Notes under the pieces: generated by a model
The model's database searches: none
Seen by the model: the letters and a program-made list of their open reading frames with translations, nothing else
What the model was told of the DNA's origin: nothing
Position numbers and translations under genes: made by a program
Shown here: positions 34,430 through 43,021 of the stretch, in pieces
Numbering within the stretch: position 1 is the stretch's first letter
Layout of the letters: each line of letters starts with the position of its first letter
Assembly (NCBI RefSeq): GCF_000250675.2
Contig: NC_018681.1
Span: 3,038,001 to 3,102,000 of the forward strand
Direction of reading: 5' to 3'
From: Nocardia brasiliensis ATCC 700358
Lineage (GTDB): Bacteria; Actinomycetota; Actinomycetes; Mycobacteriales; Mycobacteriaceae
DNA: 64,000 nucleotides

Positions 34430-35839
34430 ATGTATTCCATTGCCGAGGCCGCCCGCGCACTGCGCGCGGGCGAAACGACGAGCGCCGCGCTGATCGAGTC
34501 CGCGATCGCGCTCGCCGACCGGCACGACACCGAACTCGGTGTCTATCTGACCCGCTTCGACGAAACCGCCATGCAGCAGGCGTGGCAGGCCGATGCCGAG
34601 CGCGCGGCCGGGCTCGCCCGCGGGCCGCTGCACGGCATTCCGCTCGCGGTGAAGGACACCATGGCCGTGGCCGAAGGCCCGACCACCGCGCAGAGTCTGG
34701 TACACGATCGGGCGTGGGGTGCGGGACGGGACGCACCGGTCGTGGCGCGGCTGAAGGCGGCCGGTGCGATCATCACCGGCAAGACCACAACGATGGAGTT
34801 CGCGTGCGGCATACCGGATTCCGGCAAGCCGTTCCCGCTGCCGCGCAATCCGTGGCGGCCGGACCGCTGGGCCGGCGGTTCCAGTTCCGGCACGGCGAAC
34901 GGGATCGCCGCGGGCCTGTTTCCGGCCGGGCTCGGCTCCGACACCGCGGGCAGTATTCGCATGCCCGCCGCGTTCTGCGGGGTCACCGGATTGATGCCGA
35001 CCTTCGGGCGGGTGCCGAAATCCGGTTGTGTGCCACTGGGTTACAGCGTGGATCGGGTGGGCCCGCTGGCGCGCACCGCGGCCGACTGCGGGGCACTGCT
35101 CGCGGTGCTCGCCGGTCCGCACCCGAGCGACCCGGACAGCACGCATCCCGTGGTGGACACGGCCTTCGCCGTCGGACCGCCGGAGACCGACCTGAGCGGT
35201 GTGCGGATCGGCGTGGTGCGCGATCTCGCCGAGGGTGGCGACCCTGAGCTACCGGCCGTATTCGACCGCGCGATAGCGGTTCTGGGCGCGCGGGGTGCCC
35301 AGACGGCCGAGATCACGCTGCCGTTCTACCGGGAAGCCACCACCGCCACGATCGTCAGTGCGGTCTCCGAAGGCCTGGCGTACCACCGCAACGACCTGAC
35401 CCGGAACTGGGACGGATATTTCGTCGCCGCGCGTGGCCTGCTCGCCCAGGGTGCGTTGATATCCGGTGCGGATTACGTTCAGGCGCAACGGGTCCGGCGG
35501 GTCGCGCAGGCGGCGATCGGTGCACTGTTCGAACAGGTCGACGTGGTGGTGTGCCCGACGGCCTCGGTCACCGCGCCGCGCTTGGACCAATTGGCCGATG
35601 CGGCAGGGCATCAGGACGATGCCGCGCTGTTCCGGATGATCCACACCCCGTACTGGAACGCCCTCGGCAATCCGGTGCTGGCCATACCCATGGGCTTCGG
35701 CGCGGACGGCTTGCCGCTGTCCTGTCAGATCGCCGGCCCCGCGTTCGGCGAGGCCGTGGTCCTGCGGGTCGGTGAGGCGTTCCAGCAGGACACCGCGTGG
35801 CACCGGCAGTCGCCGCCGACCCGGACGGCGGCGGCATGA
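34430..35839 (+). CDS. Amidase signature family enzyme
   Basis: This 469-residue Ser-Ser-Lys amidase hydrolyses an amide, urea-type or carbamoyl bond. The catalytic lysine is in LAVKDT (near residue 75), the cis-serine in AGGSSSGTANG and the nucleophile serine in GSDTAGSIRMPAAF. The body reads as a stand-alone amidase (AtzE/GatA-like fold) rather than GatA, since no gatC or gatB is nearby. The ATG follows a GGGACGG stretch, a weak ribosome binding site. A 64-residue gene starts inside its stop codon and may encode a small subunit. The substrate is unknown. Confidence 0.9.
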   Translation: MYSIAEAARALRAGETTSAALIESAIALADRHDTELGVYLTRFDETAMQQAWQADAERAAGLARGPLHGIPLAVKDTMAVAEGPTTAQSLVHDRAWGAGRDAPVVARLKAAGAIITGKTTTMEFACGIPDSGKPFPLPRNPWRPDRWAGGSSSGTANGIAAGLFPAGLGSDTAGSIRMPAAFCGVTGLMPTFGRVPKSGCVPLGYSVDRVGPLARTAADCGALLAVLAGPHPSDPDSTHPVVDTAFAVGPPETDLSGVRIGVVRDLAEGGDPELPAVFDRAIAVLGARGAQTAEITLPFYREATTATIVSAVSEGLAYHRNDLTRNWDGYFVAARGLLAQGALISGADYVQAQRVRRVAQAAIGALFEQVDVVVCPTASVTAPRLDQLADAAGHQDDAALFRMIHTPYWNALGNPVLAIPMGFGADGLPLSCQIAGPAFGEAVVLRVGEAFQQDTAWHRQSPPTRTAAA

Positions 35840-36030
35840 GCGACATCGTCGAAACACTGCTCGCCGCAGCCGGTTTGCCCGCGCACCCGGCCGAGGTCCG
35901 CGGCCACGCGGTGAAGTATCCGGACCTCCGGGCCGCGGTAGACGCGCTCTACGCGATACCCGAGGCTCGATACGCGGTTCCCGCAACCCGATTCGACGCG
36001 CGGCCCGGCGAGCCGGGGTGGGAGCAGTGA
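35836..36030 (+). CDS. Small protein coupled to amidase (possible AtzG/GatC-like subunit)
   Basis: This 64-residue protein overlaps the amidase by four bases (ATGA) and the transporter by four bases (GTGA). It has a short N-terminal helix (SDIVETLLAAAGLPAH) and an extended C-terminal part with RYAVPATRFDARPGEPGW. Some amidases of the AtzE type need a small GatC/AtzG-like (DUF4089) partner of about this size. The pattern is compatible with that, but the match is weak and rests mainly on context. It is too tightly packed to be chance. Confidence 0.6.
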   Translation: MSDIVETLLAAAGLPAHPAEVRGHAVKYPDLRAAVDALYAIPEARYAVPATRFDARPGEPGWEQ

Positions 36031-37436
36031 GCGTCGGTGCGGCCGTGCGCGCCGAGCAGCCCACGCGGCAGCAGGTTCTGGTGTTGGCGCTGGCCTGCCT
36101 GGGTTCGTTCAGCGTGGTCATGGACGCCACCATCGTCTCGATCACGCTGCCCGACCTGCGCGCCGACCTCGGCTTCACGCCCGCGGCGTTGCCGTGGGCG
36201 GTGAACGCCTACACCCTGGCCTTCGCGGGTTGTCTGCTGTTCGGCGGGCGCTGTGCGGACGTGTTCGGCCGCCGCCGAATCCTGTTGGCGGGATTGGGGA
36301 TATTCACCGTCGCCAGGGTCGTGGCCGGGTTCGCCGACGCGCCGGGGTTCCTGCTGGCCGCCCGTGCGGTGCAGGGATTCGGGGGTGCGCTGCTGATGCC
36401 GGTGACGCTGTCGATGCTGACCACGACCTTTCTCGAGCCGGCCGGCCGAGCCCGGGCGCTCGCCATCTGGAGTGCGGTCGCGGCGGCGGGCGCCGCGGCA
36501 GGACCGGTGCTCGGCGGGTTGCTCACCGAATTGGCCGGATGGCGCTGGGTCTTCTTCGTCCTGGCCCCGGTGGGGGTCGTCGGGATGATCGGCGCACTCG
36601 TGGTGCTGCCGCGTCAGGTGACGGCCGTCGCGCGGCCGCGGCTCGATGTGGTCGGCGCGGTGCTGGCCACCGGGGGCATCACCGGTGTCGTGCTGGCCAT
36701 CATGCGGTCGGCGGCTGCGGGCTGGAGCGACCCAGGTGTGCTCGTCGCGTTGCTCGGTGGCGCGGCGTCGATCGCCGTTTTCGCTGTGCACCAGGCGTTT
36801 TGGTCGGCCGAGCCGTTGCTGCCGCTGACCATTTTCCGGTTGCGCTCGGTGACCAGCGCCAACATCGTGATCTTCCTGCTCGGCGCCGGCTTCCTCGGCA
36901 GTCCCATCCTGCTGTCGCTGTACATGCAGGACGTGTACGGGTATTCGCCGTTCCTGGCCGGGATCGGTTATCTCCCTTCGGGTATCGCGATGGTCGTCGG
37001 TTCCCGTTCCGCGGGTTGGCTCACCGTGCGGTTCGGCGCGCGCCGGGCGGCCATGCTGTGCTGTGCGATCGGCGGGGTGGGCTTTCTCGGCACGGCCCTC
37101 GGGATCGCGCTCGGGGCACCGTACTTCTGGTCGGTGCTGGTGTCGGGCATGATCTTCGGCTACGGCACCGCCGCCGCGTTCACCCCGCTCACCGTCGCGG
37201 CGACCGACGGGGTGCCGCCGGAACGCAACGGCCTGGCCGCCGGTGTGCTGAACACGGTGCGCCAGACCAGCGGTGCGGTCGGGCTCGCGGCATTGAGCGC
37301 GGTCGCGTTGAGCGCGGGCTACGGTGTGGCCTTCGCCGCATGCGGCGTCTGCCTCGGCGCGGCATGCTTCGTCGCCGGTGTTCTGATGCCCGGTCGGCCT
37401 GCGCGCGGAGTGTGCGGCGATCCCCACCGCACCTGA
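36027..37436 (+). CDS. MFS transporter, DHA2 (EmrB/QacA-like)
   Basis: This 469-residue inner-membrane protein has about 14 hydrophobic segments and the DHA2 signatures. These are MDATIVSITLPDLRADLGF in helix 1, GGRCADVFGRRRILLAG (motif A) and GPVLGGLLTELAGWRWVFFV (motif C). Such carriers export drugs or metabolites by proton antiport. The GTG at 36027 overlaps the preceding small gene and is preceded by GGGAG. It ends in a strong hairpin. It probably exports the amidase product or a related compound, or brings in the substrate; direction and substrate are not shown by the sequence. Confidence 0.9.
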   Translation: MSVGAAVRAEQPTRQQVLVLALACLGSFSVVMDATIVSITLPDLRADLGFTPAALPWAVNAYTLAFAGCLLFGGRCADVFGRRRILLAGLGIFTVARVVAGFADAPGFLLAARAVQGFGGALLMPVTLSMLTTTFLEPAGRARALAIWSAVAAAGAAAGPVLGGLLTELAGWRWVFFVLAPVGVVGMIGALVVLPRQVTAVARPRLDVVGAVLATGGITGVVLAIMRSAAAGWSDPGVLVALLGGAASIAVFAVHQAFWSAEPLLPLTIFRLRSVTSANIVIFLLGAGFLGSPILLSLYMQDVYGYSPFLAGIGYLPSGIAMVVGSRSAGWLTVRFGARRAAMLCCAIGGVGFLGTALGIALGAPYFWSVLVSGMIFGYGTAAAFTPLTVAATDGVPPERNGLAAGVLNTVRQTSGAVGLAALSAVALSAGYGVAFAACGVCLGAACFVAGVLMPGRPARGVCGDPHRT

Positions 37437-37458
37437 ATTCGTGTGCGGTGGGGATCGC
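37417..37458. terminator. 16-bp bidirectional terminator hairpin
   Basis: GCGATCCCCACCGCAC at 37417-37432 pairs perfectly with 37443-37458. The TGA of the transporter lies in the loop. It serves the convergent MFS and VOC genes. Confidence 0.85.
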
Positions 37459-37523
37459 GGACTTGCGCCGCGGGCACCGCTACCCGGTGTACCGGTTACG
37501 AAACTGCCTGTGCCACAGTGTCT

Positions 37524-38024
37524 TCAGTGCCTGGCGACCGAGTCGAAGTAGTCCTCGGCGAGTCCGTTGAGGTAGTTGTCGGCGGCGCCGCTCAGATAGG
37601 TGGTCAAGCCTGGACCGACCCGCCCGATGTCCATCAGCTCGAACCGTACGCCGTCGGCGGTCTGGTGATAGCGGGCGGGTGCGCCGGTCTGATTGTCGTG
37701 CTGGCTGCTGAGTAGTGGAATGCCCGCGTCGGTGAGGCGTTCGGATTCCGCGGCGACATCGTCGGCCCAGACGCCGAAGTGATGCAGTCCCGTTTCGGCC
37801 CAGATCGTGCCGGGCATCTGCTCGAGCAGTTCGACGTAGGGCGGGCCCTGCTTCGAGTAGGCCAGCCACGGCCTGATGGTGACCGGTGCGTCGTCGATGA
37901 GCACATCGCTGTCGTTGCGGATCGGGGCGTGCCATTCGAAGCCGATCTTGCTCAGCTCGGCCATCGCCTGCCGCAGATCGGCGACGACGATCCCCACGTG
38001 GTAGCTCGGGAGCATGGTAGGCAT
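37524..38024 (-). CDS. VOC (glyoxalase/bleomycin-resistance fold) family protein
   Basis: This 166-residue protein has the paired beta-alpha-beta-beta-beta modules of VOC metalloproteins. It starts YHVGIVVADLRQAMAELSKIGFEW and continues LHHFGVWADDVAAES. The two histidines (in YHVGIVV and HHFGVW) and the glutamate in FELMD fit the metal site. Candidates include an isomerase, epimerase, dioxygenase or resistance protein; the substrate is unknown. The ATG at 38024 has a GAGAGG site. A palindromic operator lies about 100 bases upstream. Confidence 0.85.
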   Translation of the reverse strand: MPTMLPSYHVGIVVADLRQAMAELSKIGFEWHAPIRNDSDVLIDDAPVTIRPWLAYSKQGPPYVELLEQMPGTIWAETGLHHFGVWADDVAAESERLTDAGIPLLSSQHDNQTGAPARYHQTADGVRFELMDIGRVGPGLTTYLSGAADNYLNGLAEDYFDSVARH

Positions 38025-38122
38025 CGCGTTTCCTCTCGGTCGGGATCGCGGCCCGGTCGAGCTGGCGCTTCTCGGCCTCATCGTGTGCGCAGATCGCCAG
38101 GCCTGTCACGCAGAGACTATAG

Positions 38123-38140
38123 TACGATCGATCGGTCGTA
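38123..38140. promoter_or_regulatory. TetR-like palindromic operator upstream of the VOC gene
   Basis: TACGATCGATCGGTCGTA is an 18-base near-perfect palindrome with one mismatched pair. A minus-strand -10-like TACTAT (38124-38119) overlaps its end, so a bound repressor would block VOC transcription. No TetR gene is in the window. Confidence 0.5.
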
Positions 38141-38217
38141 AATAGTGCGGGCGTGCTGACCTGGCGTGATTCCGCTCTCGATAATTCCGCGGGGCTCGGT
38201 TGCGCTGGCTGGAAAGG

Positions 38218-39387
38218 TCAATCGCGCTCGGGGCCGAGGCCGATGCCGCGGGTGGCGAGCCAGGGGAGTGGATCGATGCGGTCGGTGCCGTTCAGCCAGA
38301 CCTCGAAGTGGCAGTGCGGGCCGGTGGTTTCGCCGCGGTTGCCGACCGTGGCGATCTCGTCACCCGCGGTGACGTGCTGGCCCACCGAGACCAGTGCGGT
38401 GTTGATGTGGCCGTACACGGTGACGGTGCCGTCGTCGCCGAGTACGCGCACCCACATGCCGAAACCGCTGGCCGGTCCCGCGCTGATGACGGTGCCGTCC
38501 TCCACCGCGACGATCGGGGTGCCGATGGGCGCGGCCACATCGACGCCGGGATGCAGAGTGCCCCAGCGCATTCCGTAACCGGAGGTGAACGTGCCGGAGG
38601 TGAACTTGACGAACAGGGGACGCAGCTTCGCCTGGACGTCCGCGGCGATCTCGTCCGCGACTTTGCTGCCGTGCTGCAGCATGTCGGCGAACTGGCCGAG
38701 CGTGGCCGGACCTTCCGCGAGCAAACCGGGATCCGTGCTGTGCGGTTCCGCACCGGCGGCCGCCACCTCCACCGCCTGCGGTTGCCCCAGCGCCATCGGC
38801 GCCACCGATTGCGTGGGCGCCTTCCCGCTTCCGGTCTCGAGATCCTGCCCCGCCGCCACGATCGCACCCGCGGCCATCGCGACGATCGCCGCCCGCCCCT
38901 TCAGTGCCGTCGGCGGCGGAGGCATCCGATGCCGCCCGCCCCGGCGCTTGCGCGGCTCGGCAGCAGCGGGCGTCGCTTTCTCGGCAGCGCCGTGCCTCGC
39001 TGGGCCGTGGTCGTTGGGGGACTGCCGGCGATCGTTCGACCACGTCCACTGATCGGTCGGTGTCGGGTCGCCGGGTGGTTCGTCGGTCGCGGTCGGCCAG
39101 TCCTCGGCCCACTGCTCTTCGGCGGGTGGCCAATGGTCCTGGGGCCAACGGTTTTCGGTGGACCACGGCTCTGCGGCGAATCGGGGGTTCGCGGGGGCGG
39201 CCCACCGATCGTCGTCAGCGGGCCAGCGGTCCTCGGTGGTGGGCCACCGGTCGGGCCGATGGTCTTCCCGAACCGGCCAGGTTTCGTCTCTCCGCAACGA
39301 ATAGCTAGACCATTGCTGAAGGTTGTCCGGGTTGCGCAGCCGGGAGCTGTTGCGCTGATCGAAACCGCGTGGACCGTAGCCGCTCAT
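38218..39387 (-). CDS. Membrane-anchored M23 family metallopeptidase
   Basis: This 389-residue protein has a cytoplasmic N-terminal tail of about 155 residues rich in tryptophan, proline and acidic residues (repeats of DRWP and related). One membrane helix follows (about 165-185), then a linker and a LytM/M23 domain in the last 125 residues. The zinc and catalytic pattern is intact: LHPGVDVA, VYGHIN and HCHFEVW. Such enzymes cut peptidoglycan cross-links or activate amidases at the division site. The tail is not a signal peptide. Its upstream region has a small dyad at 39405-39419. It stands alone in the inserted region. Confidence 0.88.
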   Translation of the reverse strand: MSGYGPRGFDQRNSSRLRNPDNLQQWSSYSLRRDETWPVREDHRPDRWPTTEDRWPADDDRWAAPANPRFAAEPWSTENRWPQDHWPPAEEQWAEDWPTATDEPPGDPTPTDQWTWSNDRRQSPNDHGPARHGAAEKATPAAAEPRKRRGGRHRMPPPPTALKGRAAIVAMAAGAIVAAGQDLETGSGKAPTQSVAPMALGQPQAVEVAAAGAEPHSTDPGLLAEGPATLGQFADMLQHGSKVADEIAADVQAKLRPLFVKFTSGTFTSGYGMRWGTLHPGVDVAAPIGTPIVAVEDGTVISAGPASGFGMWVRVLGDDGTVTVYGHINTALVSVGQHVTAGDEIATVGNRGETTGPHCHFEVWLNGTDRIDPLPWLATRGIGLGPERD

Positions 39388-39666
39388 CGCATCGACCGCA
39401 TTTGTCTGGATTGTCCAGAACGCGCCGGTATGCGAGAAACGTCTGGTCTTCGGTGTGTCGCACCGATATTCGCGGTTGTTTCGAAGCGCATCCAGCCGGT
39501 GTCCTTTGCTGCGTCACGTCGAGCGGTCGTCGATGTCGGCCGACGGTAACGAAACGGTAGCGACCTCGCTAGTTAGACGCGCGAAATAGTTTGCTTACTG
39601 TGACGGTAGACACAGTTTGAGCGGGTGATTGTCCGTAATGCCTTGAATGCTCGGGTGATTCGCGGG

Positions 39667-40368
39667 TCAGGGCTTCGGCGGGGCCGCGTTCTGCTTGGTC
39701 AGCGCGTCGCCGAGCAGGAAGCCGCCGATGACGACCGCGGGGATGCCGAAGCCGATGGTGCCGAGGACCCCGCCGATGGCGGCGACGGGGATGGCCGTCA
39801 CCAGGCACCCGCCGAGAAACCCGGGAATGGTCAGCACGCCGATGGTCGGGATGGTCGCCGCGCCGCCGACCAGTGCCCCGCCGACCACGCAGCCGAGACC
39901 TGCGCCGACGACCGTCCCGATGAGGGTGCCCAGCGCGGTGCCCACGCCGACGACGGCGGTGAAGTTCTCCAATGCCTTGGTGAACTCGGGGGATTCGGGG
40001 TCGAGGGCGACCTCGTGCAACGGATCGGTGACGCCGGGCGCGGGTGTCGCGGTGGCCGGGTCGACGCTCGGGGTCAGGGTCGCGGTGGTGCCGTCGACAC
40101 GGGCGGCGACGGGCCAGCGCCGATTGTCCTGGTAGTAGCCGAGCGGGAAGGACGCCCGCAGGACGCCCGCGTCGTCCCGGATCTCCAGTTGGTCCCCCGC
40201 GGTGTCGAGGGATCCGGAGTCGGTGGTCAGTACTACGGCATCGCCGACCACCTGCGCGGTGTATCGAATGCCGTCCGACCGGGGCTCGGCATGGGCGGTG
40301 AGTGTCGACGCCGCGCCGATCGCCGCCGTAGTCGCCGAAACGACAAGGAATCTCGTCAATCTGTGCAC
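39667..40368 (-). CDS. Secreted or membrane-associated protein with glycine-rich C-terminal segment
   Basis: This 233-residue protein starts at a GTG (40368) with a signal peptide of about 27 residues ending near AHAEP. A beta-rich domain follows (RYTAQVVGDAVVLTTDSG, then DQLEIRDDAGVLRASFPLG). The last 100 residues are glycine/alanine/isoleucine-rich and hydrophobic, with cysteines in LGCVVGG and GGCLV. This architecture is common among uncharacterised secreted nocardial proteins. No enzyme motif is visible. It is the last gene of the insert before steA. Confidence 0.7.
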   Translation of the reverse strand: MHRLTRFLVVSATTAAIGAASTLTAHAEPRSDGIRYTAQVVGDAVVLTTDSGSLDTAGDQLEIRDDAGVLRASFPLGYYQDNRRWPVAARVDGTTATLTPSVDPATATPAPGVTDPLHEVALDPESPEFTKALENFTAVVGVGTALGTLIGTVVGAGLGCVVGGALVGGAATIPTIGVLTIPGFLGGCLVTAIPVAAIGGVLGTIGFGIPAVVIGGFLLGDALTKQNAAPPKP

Positions 40369-40566
40369 GGTGCGTACCGCCTTCGATTCGGCCCGGTGGC
40401 CGGCGGGTGTGCCGCGCTCGGCCTGCGGGTCGGAGATGCCATGGGAGTTCTGTCGGTACGCAGCGCCGCGGACGAAAGTCATCCCAGATGGAAATATGGG
40501 GTCAAGGTATGCCGGGCGGTTGCCGACGCACAAGACGCGCTGAATGTTAGCTACGGCACACGCTCG

Positions 40567-40607
40567 CCGCGGGCGACGGCGAACAGCGCGCCCGCGGGGG
40601 CGTTTTT
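40567..40607 (+). terminator. Hairpin followed by a T-run upstream of steA
   Basis: CCGCGGGCG (40567-40575) pairs with CGCCCGCGG (40589-40597), and TTTTT follows at 40603-40607. The structure reads as an intrinsic terminator on the plus strand, but no plus-strand gene ends here. It could be a leader attenuator or the end of a small RNA. Confidence 0.5.
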
Positions 40608-40741
40608 GTCTCTGACCACAATGAATCCGGCAGAAGTTCCGCGTGTCGTGGGTCGAGTCGCTGTTTTAGCAGTGACCCATGTGGTAGGTGATACGGCGCG
40701 CCTCCACCAAAGGTTGAGGGTTAGCGGGCAGCATCGGAGCC

Positions 40742-41956
40742 ATGAAGATGCTGGCGTTGTTGTCGAGGAACACCGAAACGCTGCCCGGCCGCACCGGGAT
40801 CGCCCGGGTGGACCGCAATACCCGGCGTCTGCTGAAACGGGTGGGGCCGGGGGATGTCGTCGTGCTCGACGAGATGGACCTGGACCGGCTCACCGCCGAC
40901 CGGCTGGTCGAGGCGGGCGTGGTCGCCGTGATCAACACCTCGCCGTCGATCTCCGGCCGCTATCCCAATCTCGGCCCCGAAGTGCTGGTGGCCAACGGGA
41001 TCCTGCTGCTGGACACGGTGAGCTCGGATGCCTTCAGCAAGATCAAGGACGGCATCAAGGTCCGGATCGACGGCGGCGTCGTCTATCTCGACAAGGTCAC
41101 CAAGAAAGAGCCGGAGGTGCTCGTCGAGGGCATCGAGCTCACCGACGCCGATATCGCCGAGCGGATGATCGAGGCGCGCAACGGGCTGGCCGATCATCTC
41201 GAGGCCTTCGCGGGCAACACGATCGAGTTCATCCGCACCGAGAGCGCGTTGCTCATCGACGGTATCGGCGTGCCCGAGCTGGAACTGTCGATGAAGCACC
41301 GGCACGTGGTCGTGGTCGCCGACGGACCGGATCACGCCGAGGATCTCAAGCGGCTCAAGCCGTTCATCAAGGAGTATGTGCCGATCATGGTCGGCGTCGG
41401 CCGCGGCGCGGACACGCTGATGAAGCAGGGGTACAAGCCGGACCTCGTCGTCGGCGATCCGGACGAGATCACCACCGCCACCTTGAAATGCGGCGCCGAG
41501 GTGATCCTGCCCGCCGACACCGACGGTCATGCCAAGGGCCTCGAGCGGATCCAGGATCTCGGCATCGGCGCCACCACGTTCCCGTCCTCGGGCTCGCCCG
41601 CCGACCTGGCGCTGCTGCTGGCTCACCATCACGGTGCGGCACTGATCGTCACCGCGGGCGCGGCGGCCACGCTCGACGACTTCTTCGATCGCAGCCGGCG
41701 CGAGAGCAACCCGGCGACCTTTCTGACCCGGCTCAAACTCGGCACCAAGCTGATGGACGCCAAAGCCGTTGCCACGCTGTACCGCAACCGGGTCTCCGGC
41801 ATCGGCGTCGCACTGGTGGTGCTCGCCGCGCTGGTCGCGGTGATCGTCGTGCTGCTCGCGTCCAATACCGGCACCGACGCCTTGACCTGGGCCACCGACA
41901 CCTGGCACCGGTTCGCGCTCTGGGCGCAGGGCTTAGTCGGCGCAGGCGGCCAGTGA
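40742..41956 (+). CDS. steA: Putative cytokinetic ring protein SteA (Rv1697-like)
   Basis: This 404-residue protein is close to the Rv1697/SteA family: SRNTETLPGRTGIARVDRNT at the start, then SPSISGRYPNLGPEVLVANG, HLEAFAGNTIEFIRTES, and VGDPDEITTATLKCGAEVILPADTDGH, broken here as VGDPDEI and LPADTDGH. The central part resembles a thiamine-pyrophosphokinase catalytic fold. One membrane helix lies near the C-terminus (about 358-380). In Corynebacterium SteA and SteB act in daughter-cell separation with the RipA hydrolase. The ATG has a GGAG site. steB follows after 31 bases. Confidence 0.9.
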   Translation: MKMLALLSRNTETLPGRTGIARVDRNTRRLLKRVGPGDVVVLDEMDLDRLTADRLVEAGVVAVINTSPSISGRYPNLGPEVLVANGILLLDTVSSDAFSKIKDGIKVRIDGGVVYLDKVTKKEPEVLVEGIELTDADIAERMIEARNGLADHLEAFAGNTIEFIRTESALLIDGIGVPELELSMKHRHVVVVADGPDHAEDLKRLKPFIKEYVPIMVGVGRGADTLMKQGYKPDLVVGDPDEITTATLKCGAEVILPADTDGHAKGLERIQDLGIGATTFPSSGSPADLALLLAHHHGAALIVTAGAAATLDDFFDRSRRESNPATFLTRLKLGTKLMDAKAVATLYRNRVSGIGVALVVLAALVAVIVVLLASNTGTDALTWATDTWHRFALWAQGLVGAGGQ

Positions 41957-41987
41957 CCGTCCTGCGCTCCATGACCAAGGGAGAACG

Positions 41988-42932
41988 ATGATTTCGCTAC
42001 GCCAGCACGCCGTCTCGATCGTGGCGATCTTCTTGGCACTCGCCATCGGCGTCGTGCTCGGCTCGCAGACCCTCGCGGCGGATCTGCTGTCGGGGTTGCG
42101 CGCGGACAAGTCCGATCTGCGCCAGCAGGTCGACACCGTGTCCGAACAGAACCGGCAGTTGACCGATCAGCTCAACGCCGCCGATCGCTTCATCGCGGGC
42201 TCCGCCGGACGCATCCTCGGCGGCACCCTCGCCGACCGCAGCGTGGTCGTGTTCACCACGCCGGACGCCGATCCCGCCGATATCGAGGGCGTCACCAAAT
42301 CGCTGGAAACCTCGGGGGCCGCGATCACCGGCCGGATCGCACTCACCGACGCGTTCGCCGACGCCACCGAGGGCGACCGGATGCGCACCGCCGTCACCAA
42401 CGTCATCCCGGCCGGGGCCCAATTGCGCACCGGCGCAGTCGATCAGGGCAGCATGGCGGGCGACCTGCTCGGCCTGGTGCTGCTGCTCGATCCGGCCAAC
42501 GGGCAAACCCGCGGCACCCCACAGGAACTCGGCCTCGTCCTGGAGACCTTGCGCGGTGGCGGCTTCCTCGCCTACGGCGACACCCCGATCCAGCCGGCCC
42601 AGCTCGCCGTCGTGATCACCGGCAACGGCGCCAAGTCGGCGGAGAACAGCCAGGGCGCGAACATCGCCAGGTTCGCCGGCGCCCTGCGCGGCCGCGGCGC
42701 CGGCGTCGTCCTCGCCGGTCGCGCCGGAGCTGCGGAGAACCCGGGACCGATCGCCGTGGTGCGCACCGACGGCGCACTGGCCACCTCCGTCACCACCGTC
42801 GACAATCTGGACCGCGAGATCGGCCGCGTCACCACCGTCCTCGCCCTCACCGAACAACTGAACGGCGGCGCAGGCCGATACGGCACCGGCGACAAGGCGA
42901 CTTCGCTCACACTGGCCTCGGCCCCCCGCTAG
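41988..42932 (+). CDS. steB: SteB / MctB family protein (Rv1698-like)
   Basis: This 314-residue protein begins MISLRQHAVSIVAIFLALAI, a single uncleaved membrane helix or signal anchor. A coiled-coil stretch follows (about 37-65, with SDLRQQVDTVSEQNRQL), then a periplasmic globular domain. M. tuberculosis Rv1698 (MctB) was linked to copper tolerance, and the corynebacterial partner SteB works with SteA at the septum. Both roles come from other species. The AGGGAGA site and the distance to steA indicate one operon. A small gap with a possible leaderless promoter separates it from pyrG. Confidence 0.88.
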   Translation: MISLRQHAVSIVAIFLALAIGVVLGSQTLAADLLSGLRADKSDLRQQVDTVSEQNRQLTDQLNAADRFIAGSAGRILGGTLADRSVVVFTTPDADPADIEGVTKSLETSGAAITGRIALTDAFADATEGDRMRTAVTNVIPAGAQLRTGAVDQGSMAGDLLGLVLLLDPANGQTRGTPQELGLVLETLRGGGFLAYGDTPIQPAQLAVVITGNGAKSAENSQGANIARFAGALRGRGAGVVLAGRAGAAENPGPIAVVRTDGALATSVTTVDNLDREIGRVTTVLALTEQLNGGAGRYGTGDKATSLTLASAPR

Positions 42933-43007
42933 CACAGTGGTGACAGCCACGCGCGGCACATATACAGCAAACGTGCGTGGCGTTACTTCTGGACAGTTGA
43001 TCCGTGT

Positions 43008-43013
43008 TACCGT
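43008..43013 (+). promoter_or_regulatory. Possible leaderless -10 element for pyrG
   Basis: TACCGT ends eight bases before the GTG start at 43022 and there is no ribosome binding site in between. Confidence 0.4.
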
Positions 43014-43021
43014 GAAGACCC

